Positions 13,340-26,460 of a stretch of DNA of 64,000 bases are shown here, in pieces; the first letter of the stretch is position 1, and each line of letters opens with the position of its first letter. Below the pieces are notes generated by a model. The model made no database searches. It worked only from the letters and a program-made list of their open reading frames with translations, and was not told the DNA's origin. This stretch comes from Zeugodacus cucurbitae (lineage: Eukaryota > Arthropoda > Insecta > Diptera > Tephritidae): assembly GCF_028554725.1 (NCBI RefSeq), contig NC_071667.1:66441501-66505500 (forward strand). Reading direction: 5' to 3'. Both the position numbers and the translations under genes were made by a program.

Positions 13340-15310
13340 AAATAAACAAAAAATTACGCTACTGTCAACTAAAGCAGCAAAATCATACACAATCCACTAA
13401 CTTACTTGTTTACTAATCAAACCGGTTAGCTGAATGCAAATATACTCCGAATCAATGGAAAAATGCATTACGCATTTCTTAATTGCCAAGCAAATAGTAC
13501 TCATATCGATAGTTTTTTTCAATATTGCTTTGAAATCGAATAACTGTATGTATTACAAATATTGAATGTGCTGTATACGTAAAAAAATTTAAAATTATCC
13601 ATAAATAAAACTGAACTTTAGACCAGCCAATAGTAATTGCTTGTGCAATATAATTGATATTGATCTAGCATGAGATTAATTTTAACTACATATGTACGTA
13701 TAAATGTGTATCTAGGTCTCTAAATAAAAAAGTTTATTCCATTATATTGTAATATTATATAAATGCGTATACATATACATATATACTTCTGCAAAAAATA
13801 TGAATTCTTTGAATATTAAGCACTTCCTGTTGCAATTAAATACTATAAGATCCAATTATTATATATTTGCCAATCACTTACTTCTAGTATTATGATAAAC
13901 CGACTACTTTTAATAGAAATTAACAAAATTTAATTACAACTTCAATAAATTCAGATTTTCCGCAATCTCGTCACAGCCGAAGCATGCCGTGATTCCATCA
14001 GCAGTGCACAATATTTTATTACACACGTGTGTACATAAATTTCATGAGCAATTGCTATTTGCATTCAATCGCATTCGCATTAAAGTGTGACCTACAAACG
14101 CTGCAAAAGCGCGCTTAAGCCGGCTTCACAAAGCTACGTAAACAATAATAACTCGCACTTCGCTTGCAAAACACTCGTAATATATCTAAAGGCTAAAGAT
14201 ATATGTGTATGTATAGACAGGTAATTCACTTTACCGCTAATGCGTTGTGTAGACGCGGCTGATGGCGATGCGCCGCTTAAGATGCTTTAGAAAATCGACC
14301 GGAAAAACTTTTGCAACTTTGTCGTAAATATGTCGGCCTTTGACTGTGTCTACTATATGAGTATTTCCTTTTGGTCTTGCACCGCGCGAATTTTTCGAAA
14401 TTGAACACACTTACAAGTACACTTATGTATATGTACGGAAATATGAGTACGAAGACATAGCAAAAGTTGTTGTATGAAATTGTATGTGCTTCAGTATGAG
14501 GCTTGGTAGCAGCCGCAGACAGTCGACTGTCGAGTCAGATCGGTCAAATCAGCAGAAAACATAAATTAATGAACAATAACAACAAAAATAATAATAAAAA
14601 AAGGAAAAATAATAACAACAACAAGTAGCAACAGCAACAAGAAATTGCAATTGTTATTGTTATTGCGTTGTGTGGTAATTCTTTTTTTTGTTTTTGTTTT
14701 TTTTTTTTGCAAAAATCGGCTTTCGACAGTTTTTGCTTTGTTTTTGGTAACTATAGAGAGTTTTTGATCATAAACAGATTTTATTTTAAAAAAAGTAAGG
14801 AATAATGTATGTATCTCCAATAAAAAAAAATTGTTTTATTGTTGTTGTAGTTGTATATGAAAATCAGAAATTGTAAGTATCAAAATTGAGGATCTTATTT
14901 TCTCAAAAGCTCAACTCGAAAAAGTTGAGTCGCTTGAATGTTTTATTGGAAGATCTTCTTAAGACCAACTTTTACTAATTTTATGAGAAGTATTTTGAAA
15001 ATTTTGAGTTAGTATTTTCACTGTATGATATACATTAAACTTTGAAAACCAATCTGCTAGATGTTTTTTAAGAATCCGCCTAAATGTAGGCAACATTTTC
15101 AATGCTAACTTAAGATAAATAGAATTTTTTCTATAAGAAGTACTCCCCGTATAACAAAAATATATTGAACAGATGAATAGTAGTTTAAGCATTGACTAAA
15201 TATGTACAAAATATTAAAAATATCTCAAAACCTTATTTATAACAGCACAGCGCCATCTATTGATTATTATGATAAAATATAATATAAAAAAGCAGAAAAT
15301 CATTTAAATA
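13340..15310. other. AT-rich noncoding DNA
   Basis: No gene was recognised. The part at 14560-14720 is AACAA/poly-T low-complexity sequence and accounts for the lysine/asparagine-rich frame on the minus strand. A GCCTAAATGTAGGCAACATTTT motif lies at about 15077-15099 (split here from the motif family described at 42090). Confidence 0.55.
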
Positions 15311-15312
15311 CT

Positions 15313-15663
15313 ATAGAAAAAAATTCCTGAGGCACCATTGTTTTAATTTTGAAAAAAAAAAGTTTGGTTCAGGCCCAGGATTATCTATTTATAAAACTAT
15401 TTTTTTTTATCCGATTGATTTTAGGTGAATCTCCAAGGACTTATGATTGTCACCGCAAGGACCTTTTTTTGAAACTGGGTCAACAAAGACAGCTATAACT
15501 TTGGAAATTATAAAATTTTTTTTTTCAAATTTTCGTGACATCAAGTCAAAACATTGTTTAAAAATGCCATATTATTACTTTTGTAAAATAACATGATTTA
15601 ATAGCAAAAAAAAATATTACTGAAAATTCTAATTTTTTCGTGTCTCTGACTACCCTTAACCCC
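15313..15663. mobile_element. Truncated inverted copy of TTAA MITE M1
   Basis: Read on the minus strand, it begins GGGGTTAAGGGTAGTCAG and matches the first half of the 5215-5919 element. Shared blocks include the TCTCTGACTACCC end, GTCACCGCAAGGACC and CAGGATTATCTATTTATA. TTAA follows at 15664-15667. The other terminus is missing, so the copy is about half length. Confidence 0.75.
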
Positions 15664-15667
15664 TTAA

Positions 15668-18312
15668 TAAAAATTTTGACTTACAAATTAAAATAAAGAG
15701 CTTCATTGTTATTTTAAAATGTCCATCACTGTAAAAATGTCTGTATATCTTTAAAATACATATATACACAACTACTTACAACTGTGCAGTAAAAGCAGTG
15801 ATGTTGCCACTTCAAGGTTAACCACAGTTATTGACTGCGTTTCTTCGGTCAGTTTTATAAACTTTCCGTTGCATTATAATTAATATGGGACTAACTTACG
15901 CAGCGGAGATTGAGGCTTATTGCGTTCAGCAAACTGATGCGACTAACTAGGTGTAGTTGGTACGATTTTCGGGCTGTTAACAATGCGATATATATGTATA
16001 TATATATTATATATATGCGTAGAGTATGTAGAGCATATAAAATACATTTTCATTACTAATTACTGCCTTTGTTTACATTCTCCGAATTTTTGTGTGAAGT
16101 AAACCAAAAAAAAGAGCTTGAAATTAAAGCGCTCTGCAGAAATACACGTTTATTATGTAAATAGCGTTGAAGCGTCAGCATATTTTTGCATTTTAGCAAA
16201 CTTGTAATGTCAGCCGAAATTCGCGTAAAACCCCAACATAAAAATATTGCGAGTGACTCAGTCGATCAGCGTTGAAATTTTGCTGTATGAAGAAGTAAAT
16301 ACACTTTCGTGTGAGTAAACAAAAAAGTCTTAAAAGCATTAAAGGTCGATTTAAATCGATGAAAGCTGCTTAAGTAATGCAAATGAAGATTTTCAGAAAT
16401 TTAAAACAGGAGTTAAGAAAGCTTTATTTAAAATTAATAAAATAAAAATTTAATTTTGAGAAATTGTAAGTTGAATAATTAGAATTTTGAGAAATAGTTG
16501 AGAATAGTATTTTATTAAATTTTGAATCTATTTCAAGGTATTTTTTTTTTAACCAATTCACTCTATAGTTCATTAAACTCCAATAACGACATAATTAATA
16601 TTTGTATTGCAATAAAAATAATACATTTCCACGTGTAAGCACATAGAATTTAATAAATTGCGGCAATTAGAATTTTTAATAGTCAATAAAGCACAAAGGG
16701 TGTAGTTATGTCAATGTTCGTTTTAAAATACGCACTATGGAAAGTGTTCTAGATTAACTCATTTAATATACATACATATACATAATGTTCCATAAAAATG
16801 TATGATTACGTGTGACCGAAATCACCTGACATCTGTTCATCAAAGCGCACGTGTAAATACACATAAATGTTAAAGCACTTGTCTATGTTCGCATACTTGA
16901 CCTTTTGGCAACAGTGATATACCATAAAATTTGATATATACATATGTAGGTACATATGAACTTGAACTCTTTAACTATAGTTGCATTCAGCAAACAGTGA
17001 AATTTTTATTTTTCAAAACCTAAATAGGCTGGTGGTTTTCTCACCTATATACCTAATAATAAATGAAAATGGACCTGAAATGCCTTTGTTATATATATTA
17101 GTGCTAAATTGTTTTTGTAGTTAGCACAATAAGAGAATAATAAACTATTTAATATCTTTAGTGGTCAAAGGTCAGAGTTCTGCAAAATTTAAGGAAGTAC
17201 AGACTCTGTTTTTTTAAATTAAAAAATTTGAAGAAATTAAAAAGAAATGAGGTTTGGAAAACATTTAGGGTTATAAAAACAATTGATTAGGTTATGGAGT
17301 ATTTGTTCTAATGTTTTGATTTACGATTTTATCGATATTCAAATCATAGAATAAGTAGGTGATAACTAAAAAACTTTTTAAGAGAGCCGTACATTACTAT
17401 ACATTTTTTACACACCAATTTTTTTGGCTGACAGGGCTATGGTCTGATGATTCCTAGAAATACATATTAATATCCATAATAAAATGCACTGAATTCCATT
17501 GCAACTATAAAAGCTTTCAACTCATAAAAATAAAGCAACTGCATCTTTTTATAATAAAACTAAAAATTATTTACCCTATTTATTGTTTTGTAATAGAAAG
17601 TTATGCAATGGAATGCATTTAGCTGGAGAAAAAAAGTTTGATTACTTACAATAGTTAATTGTACTCAAACACAATTGCAATTAATTATATTGATATTTAA
17701 TGCAACAAAATTACTTTTTTGATTTACTCGTGTTTATAACCGTGGATCTACGTGAGTTTGTAGGGCTGAGTTAACTTAATTGCATTGATCTTTTGAACCC
17801 TTCGACAATCGATAATATGCCAATAGAAGTGCTAATTAACAATATGATTAGTTGATTGGAAGCAAGTTGCACGGTAGATTATGAAAATATTAAATTACTA
17901 ACAGTAGTTGTACTTACAGTTAGTTATTAGTTATTAAATTGATTTCTAGAAGGAATTGTGGATAGATCATTGTATTTCAAATATTTTCAGGAGTTTGGCA
18001 AAATACTTATCATTGCATGGTATAGATTATTATGAAATGCTATAAATGACTAAATGAGGATATACAGCTTATGAATCAGTTGAAAGCGTATTCTGTGAAC
18101 GCTGAAGGTTCCAAAATATTTTTTAAATGAAATGAACGTTGAAAGTTTTTCGCATACAGTTTAAAATGAATGAAAGTTTAGAAAAGAGCAATGTTGAATT
18201 GATATATAATTAATTGTATATAAATCGCATCACCGATTAACTTCCTCCGATTTCAAACAAGTGTATATAATGAAAAAAAAAAAATATTTTTATATATTAA
18301 ATGCAATGATTG
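15668..18312. other. AT-rich noncoding DNA
   Basis: Poly-A/T tracts and short TATA runs (15990-16016). No open frame with coding character and no RNA gene was recognised. Confidence 0.55.
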
Positions 18313-18314
18313 TA

Positions 18315-18662
18315 TTAGGTCTACAACTTTGCTTTTGCCATTTTCCAGTAGATGTCTCTAGGGTAAAGCACTCGTCGATTAAATCGTTTTATATCGATCT
18401 TGGACATTTGTGTCAACATTAACCCAACAAAATGTTTGTAGAGATCTGTTTGCATCCCAAACTTATTCTCACTTTTTGAGCCGAATTGTCGACATTTGCA
18501 CGGAATACACATGCTGCCAGAAAGATGGTCAAAAGTAGTAGCTAGTATATAACATCTTACATGTTATTTTGAATAACATATTTTTATTATTTATTTTTTT
18601 TTATACAAAAAAAGCCTTAAATTTACAAAAAAAAAACTGCGGAAGCAAAGCTGTAGACCTAA
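18315..18662. mobile_element. Mariner/Tc1-type MITE with TA target duplication
   Basis: The left end reads TTAGGTCTACAACTTTGCTT. The right end, on the opposite strand, reads TTAGGTCTACAGCTTTGCTT, a 19/20 match. TA flanks the element on both sides (18313-18314 and 18663-18664). The 348-bp interior has only a short minus-strand open frame (18321-18512) with no D,D motif. Terminal repeat and TA duplication place it in the Tc1/mariner superfamily as a deletion derivative; the subfamily is not determined. Confidence 0.8.
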
Positions 18663-18664
18663 TA

Positions 18665-20285
18665 ATTAAAATTATTCTCTACAGTTTTTGTATACTGAAA
18701 GTAGAACTTTGTAGGAAGTTTAATTACTCCATGAATATTTCATAAAAAAACATGCGATTTACATTATTTGGTAATTAATTCTAAGAAATCATATATATTC
18801 CTTTTTTGCCTTTCTTAAAAAAATATGTCTACATACTTGATTAATTATAAACATATTAACTCAAAACAGCTTGAATCATGATATTCAAGTGAAAGCTTCC
18901 TTGCTTCTACTAAGCATATCTCATTGAGCTTTCATACTAATTATAATCTACCATATAGCTAAACTAACTATTGGAATAGGATATATACATATTTCTAGAT
19001 TAAAAATTATGATAATCAAGTAAATTTGTATGAGAATTCGGTAAGCTTTCAATATAGATAGGTATTTGATTGAACTTAAAGGCTTAAGTAGACATATGTG
19101 GAAGCTCTTGGAAATCCAACGACAAATGGTCGATGGTCTTGACGTGCTAAATTTTTAGAAGACATAAAAAAGTGTGGTTATATTTAACTGTCAGTTAACT
19201 ATAAAGAACAGAGTAGCATTGTATAGTGAATCGTATTCATATTATATATAATTTGTTATTAAAAGTGAAAATAATCATGAGACAACAACACCTGCTCTGT
19301 TATAAATATAAATATTTGTCGTTGCTATTGGAAAACTCAGTAATGTTTAGCTTCTAATATATTTTAAATAATTCAATTGCCAACTTATTTAATCTTTATA
19401 TCTCCACCGAACATTTACGAGCTACAAATGGCTACTATCAACTAGATCTAGATAAGTTTCCTGCTACTTGTTGCATTAATATGTAAAACTATTGCTTACA
19501 ATTACAAATAAATGACGGTAATTTGCCATCACATTTATTGCAATTAAGAATAACAAATGCACTAATACATAGAAAGATAAATATATACTGGTGTATATAT
19601 TAATGGTGAGTTAAAGTTGAGATAATTCATATTTTGTTGCGTGCATTTTTATTGATTTCGAACTTTGCACTGGGTCACTAATACGCCTAGGGGTACCGCA
19701 TAATGCCACACACGAGTACATACATACATACAAACATAGATATGTGGGTTTGTAGCTGCTAACAACAAGAACTGCGCTTCTTTAAGCGTCAATTTGCATA
19801 TTATACAGTTGAAATGGAAACTCACCACAGCTAAGTGATTGAGCGAGTGACTGAGCGATATGCGCTCATTCAAGTTTTTAATGAGTAGCAAAACTACTCA
19901 CTCTATTTGTTAAGTTTACTGACTGCCGCAATGAGTTTATTGCCTTTGTTCGCCGTCCGCATGGCAAAGTCCAACTCGTTGCAGAAGCCACTCAACTGTT
20001 TGAGAAGCATTTGCGCTCAAGCGCTGTGGCTCATGCGCTCAAAAATTTTTATTATGACTACAAAGTACAAAGCGGAATTTTCAGCTAACAAAATACCTAT
20101 ATTTTTTTTGGAATATGAAATTATAATTGGCTATTTTTTTAATGCAAATAATTAAGTAATTAGATTATGCTTGCGCAATCTAGAAATATTTAATTACTCA
20201 GCATGAAAGGATAAATATTTTTCATCACTTTTTCCACACTCACTGCCATTTTTTTTATGTTGTTCAGCGCGTTTGACCAGCGCTT
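18665..20285. other. AT-rich noncoding DNA
   Basis: Nothing recognised apart from short TA/TG runs. The frame at 19907-20155 has no known motif. GC content rises from about 19640, towards the candidate promoter. Confidence 0.5.
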
Positions 20286-20289
20286 GGTG

Positions 20290-20530
20290 CAAAGTCTGAG
20301 TTGAGTGGACTGAGCATAAGTGACAACAACTACAACGCACACTCTGTAGTACTAGTGGTTGGTTGAGTTAAAGATCAGCGCGCGCATTGCTTTGAGTTAA
20401 TGTTGGCGCTTCGTTAAGTGGGCTCAAAGTATTTCGCGTATTGCTGCTGGCCACTGTTGAGCTTATGGAAATTAGCTGGCTGTCGTTTCAGTACGATTTG
20501 GACGGTTAAGCGTAACGCAAGTGCAGCTGT
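20290..20530 (+). promoter_or_regulatory. Candidate core promoter of the ABC transporter gene
   Basis: This stretch is GC-richer than its surroundings. It contains an initiator-like TTTCAGTACG with the A at 20490 and leads into an A-rich, CAGCAG-containing sequence typical of fly 5' leaders. I see no good TATA box, and the bases 28-32 downstream do not fit the DPE consensus. The assignment rests on composition, the initiator match and the consensus splice donor about 1.1 kb downstream. It is tentative. Confidence 0.3.
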
Positions 20531-21579
20531 GAGAACGCCGTTGATGTCGGAATAGTGAAGAATTGGTGTTTTTTAGTTGTGAATTCGAGTGCGTTTGAGA
20601 AATAAAATAATATTTAAATATATAAATTTGGATAATAAGTAATAAAAAGTGACAATTTTTTTTTAGTAAAAAATGTTTGAGAATTGTTAAAGAAAACTTT
20701 GAAAAAAAAAATTTAAGAAAAAAATTTGAAAATTTATATTAAAATAACTTTACATAAATAAATAAAAATATAAATTGACAAAAAAAATTGAAAAAAAATG
20801 TAAATACTCAAAAAACAGTTTAAAAATAATTTTAAAATATTAAAAAAAAGTATTAAAAATATTTTCGAAAACTTTTATTTTATATTTTTTGCTAAATAAA
20901 AAAAACTTTTTGAGTTCGAAAAAACTATAAATCCACATTAATTTTTTAATTTATAATTTTTTTTTTCAACTTTCCGAACACCAAAAAAAAAAATAGTGAA
21001 ATGTGTGCATGCAAATAAGTTTGCCAAATGCTATTCTATTTTTTTTATATATTTTTCCTTTCATTTTTGTAAAATTTGCGCATATTTAAATTACAGAAAA
21101 TAACATAAAAAATAAATAAAAAGAAGCGCCGCGTGTTAGTGTCACCAAACTCCCAAAAAACTAATTAAGAAAAAACAAGTTTGTGTCCACAGTCTTCTGT
21201 TTTTATGAAATCGGCGATTCTTATTGCTTTAAGCAATAAATATCGACAGAACACTGTGCAACCCAAAAAAAACAAAAATTACCCCCAAATTATAAAACTA
21301 AGCAATAAAGCAAATCTAATTTTTTTCTTCAAATCTCGGTAAATTTTCGTTTAGTTTCTCGTGCAAACAAAGAAAAACAATAAGAAAAAAGCCTTGACAA
21401 CAAAGCGGTAGCTTTGAACGAAACAACAGCAGCAGTAACCACAAAAGTAGCAGCAGCAGCAGAGTACAGCAGTTGGTAGCGAATAAAGTATTGAACAAAA
21501 ACGTGTTGGCAGTTACTCACTTAGAACTAACTCCAACAACAACAAGCATAAACGCTGTAGCAAAAGCCAAGAGCAAAAT
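20490..21579 (+). other. Candidate noncoding 5' UTR exon
   Basis: The 3' boundary is a full consensus donor, AAAAT/GTAAGTG, at 21580. The last 200 bases (CAACAGCAGCAGTAACC and similar) look like a fly 5' leader. In the frame that would join the 57283 exon there is a stop (TGA at 21395-21397) and no ATG after it, so this exon would be purely untranslated and translation would start at 57305. The 5' end is a guess from the initiator at 20490. The middle is very A/T-rich, and the exon may be shorter. Confidence 0.33.
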
Positions 21580-24300
21580 GTAAGTGCTAATTAATGAAAT
21601 TGATTCTTCATATTGGCGACGAAAAGTCTTCGTGTTGGTGAAAAAAAAAACGGAGATTTTGCGCTGTAAACCCAAAAAAAAGTGGAAAGAATGTTGTTCT
21701 CAAAATAGCAACAGTAATAATAAGAAAAATTAAGTGCTACAGAAAAGGGGATTTTTTTAAATGTTTTTATGCGAAATAGACAAAAAATGTAAACAATAAT
21801 TTTCCATATTTGAGTTGAAAGCTAGTCTCTAGTCTTTTGTGGAGACACAGTGCAATGACTGTGCAAAAGAGATTTTTTTAGAATTATTTTTAGTTCAATT
21901 TCGTTACTCATCGACTTATTAGTTTTTTTAATTCTAGAAGTGTTCTTCAAATTCCAATTTTTAGTTGCATGATTTGACAGAATTTTGTTTCACAAGTTAA
22001 AATTTCAAAAAATTATTTTAATAACAGGGAAGTATTTTGGTATTTTTGTTTGAGAAAATCGTATTATTTCCATTTAATGTGCTTCTTCCTTACTGAAGTA
22101 GTCTTATTTTCAATTCGTATCTAGATTTGGTAATGATCTTTTTTGACAGAAATATGTAAAAAAGTAATCTTCGATGATTTTTTATACAATTATTTTCCTT
22201 TTCTTTCCTTTTTCTTCCTTTAAACAAAATTCTTTAACTGGTTTTTATTTTTTTTCATTAATTTTTCTACTTTTTTAACATTTTTAAACCTTTTTTAAGA
22301 AATCATACGTTAAATAAGAACTAATGCCTTTTTTAATCAATGAACGTCATTACTTTTGTTCCTATTCGGCACAATTTGCCAAAATTTTATCAATTTAAGT
22401 TCTAAAAATATACATATTTTGATGTTACAACCTCGTTGTCTTAAATATTATGGATTACGACATATCGGTAACCGATTTTCATACACTTCCAGCTCCAAGG
22501 AAAAGAGAAATGCGTTTGTTGGACACATGGACATCCCCTTTCAGCAACAAAATATGGCTTCATTGTTCATTGTTCATAATCCATAATATATGAGACATTA
22601 ATCTCCCTTAAAAGTCACAATTCTTGACTACAGCATCTTATATGGGAGAAGTGAAAACTGAGTGTTGAGTCAAAAGTTTCGAAAATCATATATAGGCTAC
22701 TACAAAAAATGTTACTGAACTGACTTCATTATGTTCAGAAATATTAAATATTTTTTTTTGCCTGCTGAAGCTTCTTTTCACGCAATAAATATTATTCATA
22801 CAAATTAAATCTTAAAAAATGTTTCTGAATCCATTTAAATATGCCCAGTAAATTCTACAAAGCCTTCTTGCAAGCAGCATTACTCACCAACTCCAGCGCT
22901 ATGCAATTATTTTCCAAGCAAACAAAAGTATACAATACAATTTTCAAAAGAATTGTTGAGTGCACTTCACTTTTGCTTTTAGTTTCCTTGCCTTTCAAGC
23001 CAAACAGCTACCCAATTCGTGTGCAATATCCTGTTTGCGAAATTAACATAACAAAAACCAATGAACAACGCAATGTGCGACATCGGCGAACGCATAAAAA
23101 TATATAATTATATTTATTTGTAGAAATATACATAAATAAATATATGTATATACAAGCATATACCTATGCGTATATATTTAGGGGCGTATGCATAAAGAAT
23201 AATAGCGCTGGTGAATGACAATTGTTGCTCTGCGCTTGTCAGCATATAAATGACCACATTTTCAATGTTTGACTATACAACAACAACAATAACATATGAC
23301 ATTACTATATATTGTAATAGATATGAACATTAGTGATTGCGAATGCTGAAAAATGAATTATTGAAATAAATATAAGGAAAATATATTTGTGAACATGTTT
23401 GTTTGTGCATATATATTTCTATATAACTTCGATATTTTTAATTTTTTTTTTTTCAAAATTAGTAAAAATTATTATATTTGAAGTAATTTTGCTATGTACT
23501 TGCCTATTTCCATGCACTTAACTGCTGGTCAGTCGCGAGGTTTGCAAGTCAGGCGACATTTGCACTTTGCACATAGCGAATGCGCCGCAAATTACCACTT
23601 GCAGTTCTATTAAATTGATTGCTTTGCAGTTGAATGAGCAGTGAACTGACAATTTTCAACGACTGTTATTAGCGCTGCGGTATTCCTTTGGGTCGCAGTA
23701 GTATGTCTACATATATATTCTTATATGTATATTTGCAAACAATAATTAATAATTTTACTTTGTTGTTGTTACACTTTCTTGTCAATTCATTTGCAGCAAT
23801 TATTAATTCTTTTTCAATAAAAAGTTGTAAAAAGAATTTTAATTTGCATTGGTAGTTGGCTTTATAGACGCCACATCATACATATAGACATACATATGTA
23901 TGTTTGTACATAGATATATTTATAAATATGTATATATCACACTATAATAACTCACTACTAGCGTCAGACAATCATAATTTTACATTGTACAAAAACTTGT
24001 TAAACACTTTTATGTTGTTGGGCAGCTTCTAGTTAATTATTGCTTACTTAATTTATGTTTAAGCACAACGGGAGTTGTAAGTGTTTAATTGAAATGCATT
24101 TACTAAACGTTATTGGCATTAAAAAGAAATAAATTGCTGTTAAGCAGTTATTTTTTGTACTTTTATTACGTGCCTTGCGGTACTTCAATGTCTTTCCGTG
24201 ATAAATAGAGCACATTACTATGTCCAGTCGAATAATTACGAATATTTATTACTAAGTTATGCGCATTTTAAATAACTGGAAAATAAATAATTGTAATTGT
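21580..24300 (+). other. Putative intron, noncoding
   Basis: AT-rich sequence with no coding exon recognised. The frame at 22841-23107 has mixed composition and no known domain. A 12-base inverted repeat pair is annotated separately at 22446-22589. Confidence 0.45.
22446..22589. repeat. Perfect 12-bp inverted repeat pair, 120 bp apart
   Basis: TATTATGGATTA at 22446-22457 is matched exactly on the other strand by TAATCCATAATA at 22578-22589. The interior is less AT-rich than its surroundings. It could be a very short MITE, but no clear target duplication is seen, so chance or a local inversion remains possible. Confidence 0.45.
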
Positions 24301-24790
24301 TAGAAACAAATTCTTGGAGAGAAAATAGTTCTAGCGAACATAAATAAAACAGCGAAAAAAACAATTGAAGTAAAATTTAGTACAGGATTTTAGTACTAAA
24401 CTGGAGTACTAAATTTTAGTACATAGTAAAATGCTACTTTTTAGTAAAAATTCTCAAGCAGTGTCCGCTCCAAAGTTTTCTTGAAATATATCTTAATTTA
24501 GCACAAATATCGAAAAAAATTAGTACTGTGAAATTGCCAGAAAAAAAATATGTTGGCGAGAAAATATTTCTAGCGAAATTAATTAAAACGGCGAAAAACA
24601 ATTTAAGAAAAATTCAGTACAGAATTTTAGTACTAAACTGGAGTACTAAATTTTAGTACATAGTATAAATGCTACTTTTCAGTAAAACCATTCAAGTAGT
24701 GTTGGCATAAATTATTTTTGAAAAAATATTCCTTAATTTAGTACAAAATTTGATAATGATATATTAGTACTAAGTATATAGTTCTAATAA
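24301..24790. repeat. Tandem duplication of about 245 bp with TTTAGTAC motifs
   Basis: Two adjacent diverged copies run 24301-24545 and 24546-24790. Shared blocks in the same order are TTCTAGCGAA, ACAGCGAAAAA or ACGGCGAAAAA, TTTTAGTACTAAACTGGAG, TACTAAATTTTAGTACATAG, and CAAGCAGTGT or CAAGTAGTGT. The AGTACTAAA/TTTAGTAC words continue singly to about 25290. Confidence 0.8.
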
Positions 24791-26060
24791 TTCTATGACT
24801 TTGTATGAACTTTTTTCTCTAATCATGTATTCCTAAATAATCTTCAAAATTACATGTTTATGAAGGCAATTCTTTACAGTACTTCTCTTTTGTTAAGTTA
24901 TAAATTTTTAGTACTAAATTTAGAATGTATTTTAAACGAAATTATTATTATAATGACAACTAAGAACATACGATTTTTTAGTACAACATTTCAAACAAAA
25001 TTTTAGTAATAAATTTGAATAATTTTTTTTAGTACACGAACTGAATTGTAATGCTGGAATATACATATATTTTATACATAAAATGATGAGATATAGTTGA
25101 AAGTTCATCATAACAGAATTGAAATGAGCCAATGCATTCTTTCGTACCTTAATTTATCGCATTAATAGCTATTGTTCCTGTACTAATCGACATTAATTTA
25201 AAGTACTAAATTATAATTAAAATATACTAAAATTTCAGAAAAATTATTTTAATACTAAATTAATGTACTAAAGCACTTAATACGATGTTGAATTACGTAG
25301 GAAAAGTGGAAAAAATGGAATAAAAAATAAAACCCAAATGAGTAGTAAATTTTTCTTAATAATTTTTGCTGGAACCTCTTACACCTCAAAAATCTTCCAT
25401 TAATTTCTATTTACCGTTTACTGCATTTTTTATTATTTTTAATTCATTTTCAAGTCATTGTAATTGCATCAAACATTTATTGCCAACACAATGCATTGCA
25501 TAGATAAAACACTTATCAGCCTACCACAGTGCCACAGAATGTGTAACAGTGCGTATACGTGATTTTTATCTCATTGCATCATACATACGACTGTAGAAAC
25601 AACTTGTTAGACCTTTAAATATCTCCGAGCAATGTTTGTTTACATTTCGTACGCCCTTCACTCTTATGTTTCGCGCCTCAATGAAAATTCCAACGTTTGC
25701 AGTGAGTGCACAGCGCTGCATATGCATGAAGCAAAAGTAAATTTGCGCGCTTTCGAGCAAAGTCTAAGTGTACTTTGTAAAAGATAGCAAAAAAAAAATT
25801 AATATTTGACGAGAATAAAAATCGAAAGCAAAAAGTGTTTGTAAATTCAATTAGCTAATATTACGCGTTGTTTTTAGAAATCGATTTTTTTTTACTTTTT
25901 CAACCTATTGCAGCCGCTTCTAAGACACCTAATGTATGAGCGCATGTGAGTATATTAAAGTACTTACAACAAATTGTTGCTTCATTAGCTAATTAATTTC
26001 CAATAATTTGTGTAATTACATGCATTTTTCATTAAATTTTTTTTTAACTAAATACTTGCA
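24791..26060. other. Noncoding DNA with scattered AGTACTAAA words
   Basis: TTTAGTAC and its relatives recur at about 24910, 24980, 25025, 25200, 25250 and 25270. From 25300 the sequence is ordinary AT-rich noncoding DNA. The minus-strand frame at 25566-25760 has no recognisable domain. Confidence 0.45.
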
Positions 26061-26064
26061 GATA

Positions 26065-26460
26065 GGTGGCAACTCTCCTTCAAAATATGTTTTATAAAAT
26101 ATTTCCATATTCCCATCACCAAATATAAAATTGTCTTTATTGCAATATTTCGTAAATTTTATCAACTTAATTGAATGAAAACTGAAAAGGTGGCAACTCT
26201 TTTAATTTTTTTTCAGCTATAAACTTTTCCTAATTTATTTAGGTTGGACTCATATTGTAGTATTTTTTTAAACTCATTAATAGTGTTTTACAAAAAAAAA
26301 AAAATGTGGCAACCCTCCAATTATTTTTTTCTTAATCATCAGAATATTGTATCGAAAAAAAATTCAAACCCACCAAAATTTTATAAAAATACAATGTAAG
26401 TTTAATCATTTTGCCTCACTTCAAACCAACCTAATCACCTCAACGGCAACTCTTGGCTAA
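26065..26460. repeat. Degenerate repeats around GGTGGCAACTC
   Basis: The words GGTGGCAACTCTCC (26068), GGTGGCAACTCTTT (26190), TGTGGCAACCCTCC (26305) and ACGGCAACTCTTGG (26446) recur at intervals of about 115-140 bases, each followed by a T-rich stretch. This looks like an eroded tandem array. The reverse form TTGCCACCTA appears alone near 33242 and 60373. Confidence 0.5.

Noticed and set aside
25934..25947. ATG-TAT-GAG-CGC-AT before GTGAGT, in phase with the 57283 exon
   Set aside because: Two overlapping ATGs give different phases, the segment is very short and there is no leader-like sequence upstream.
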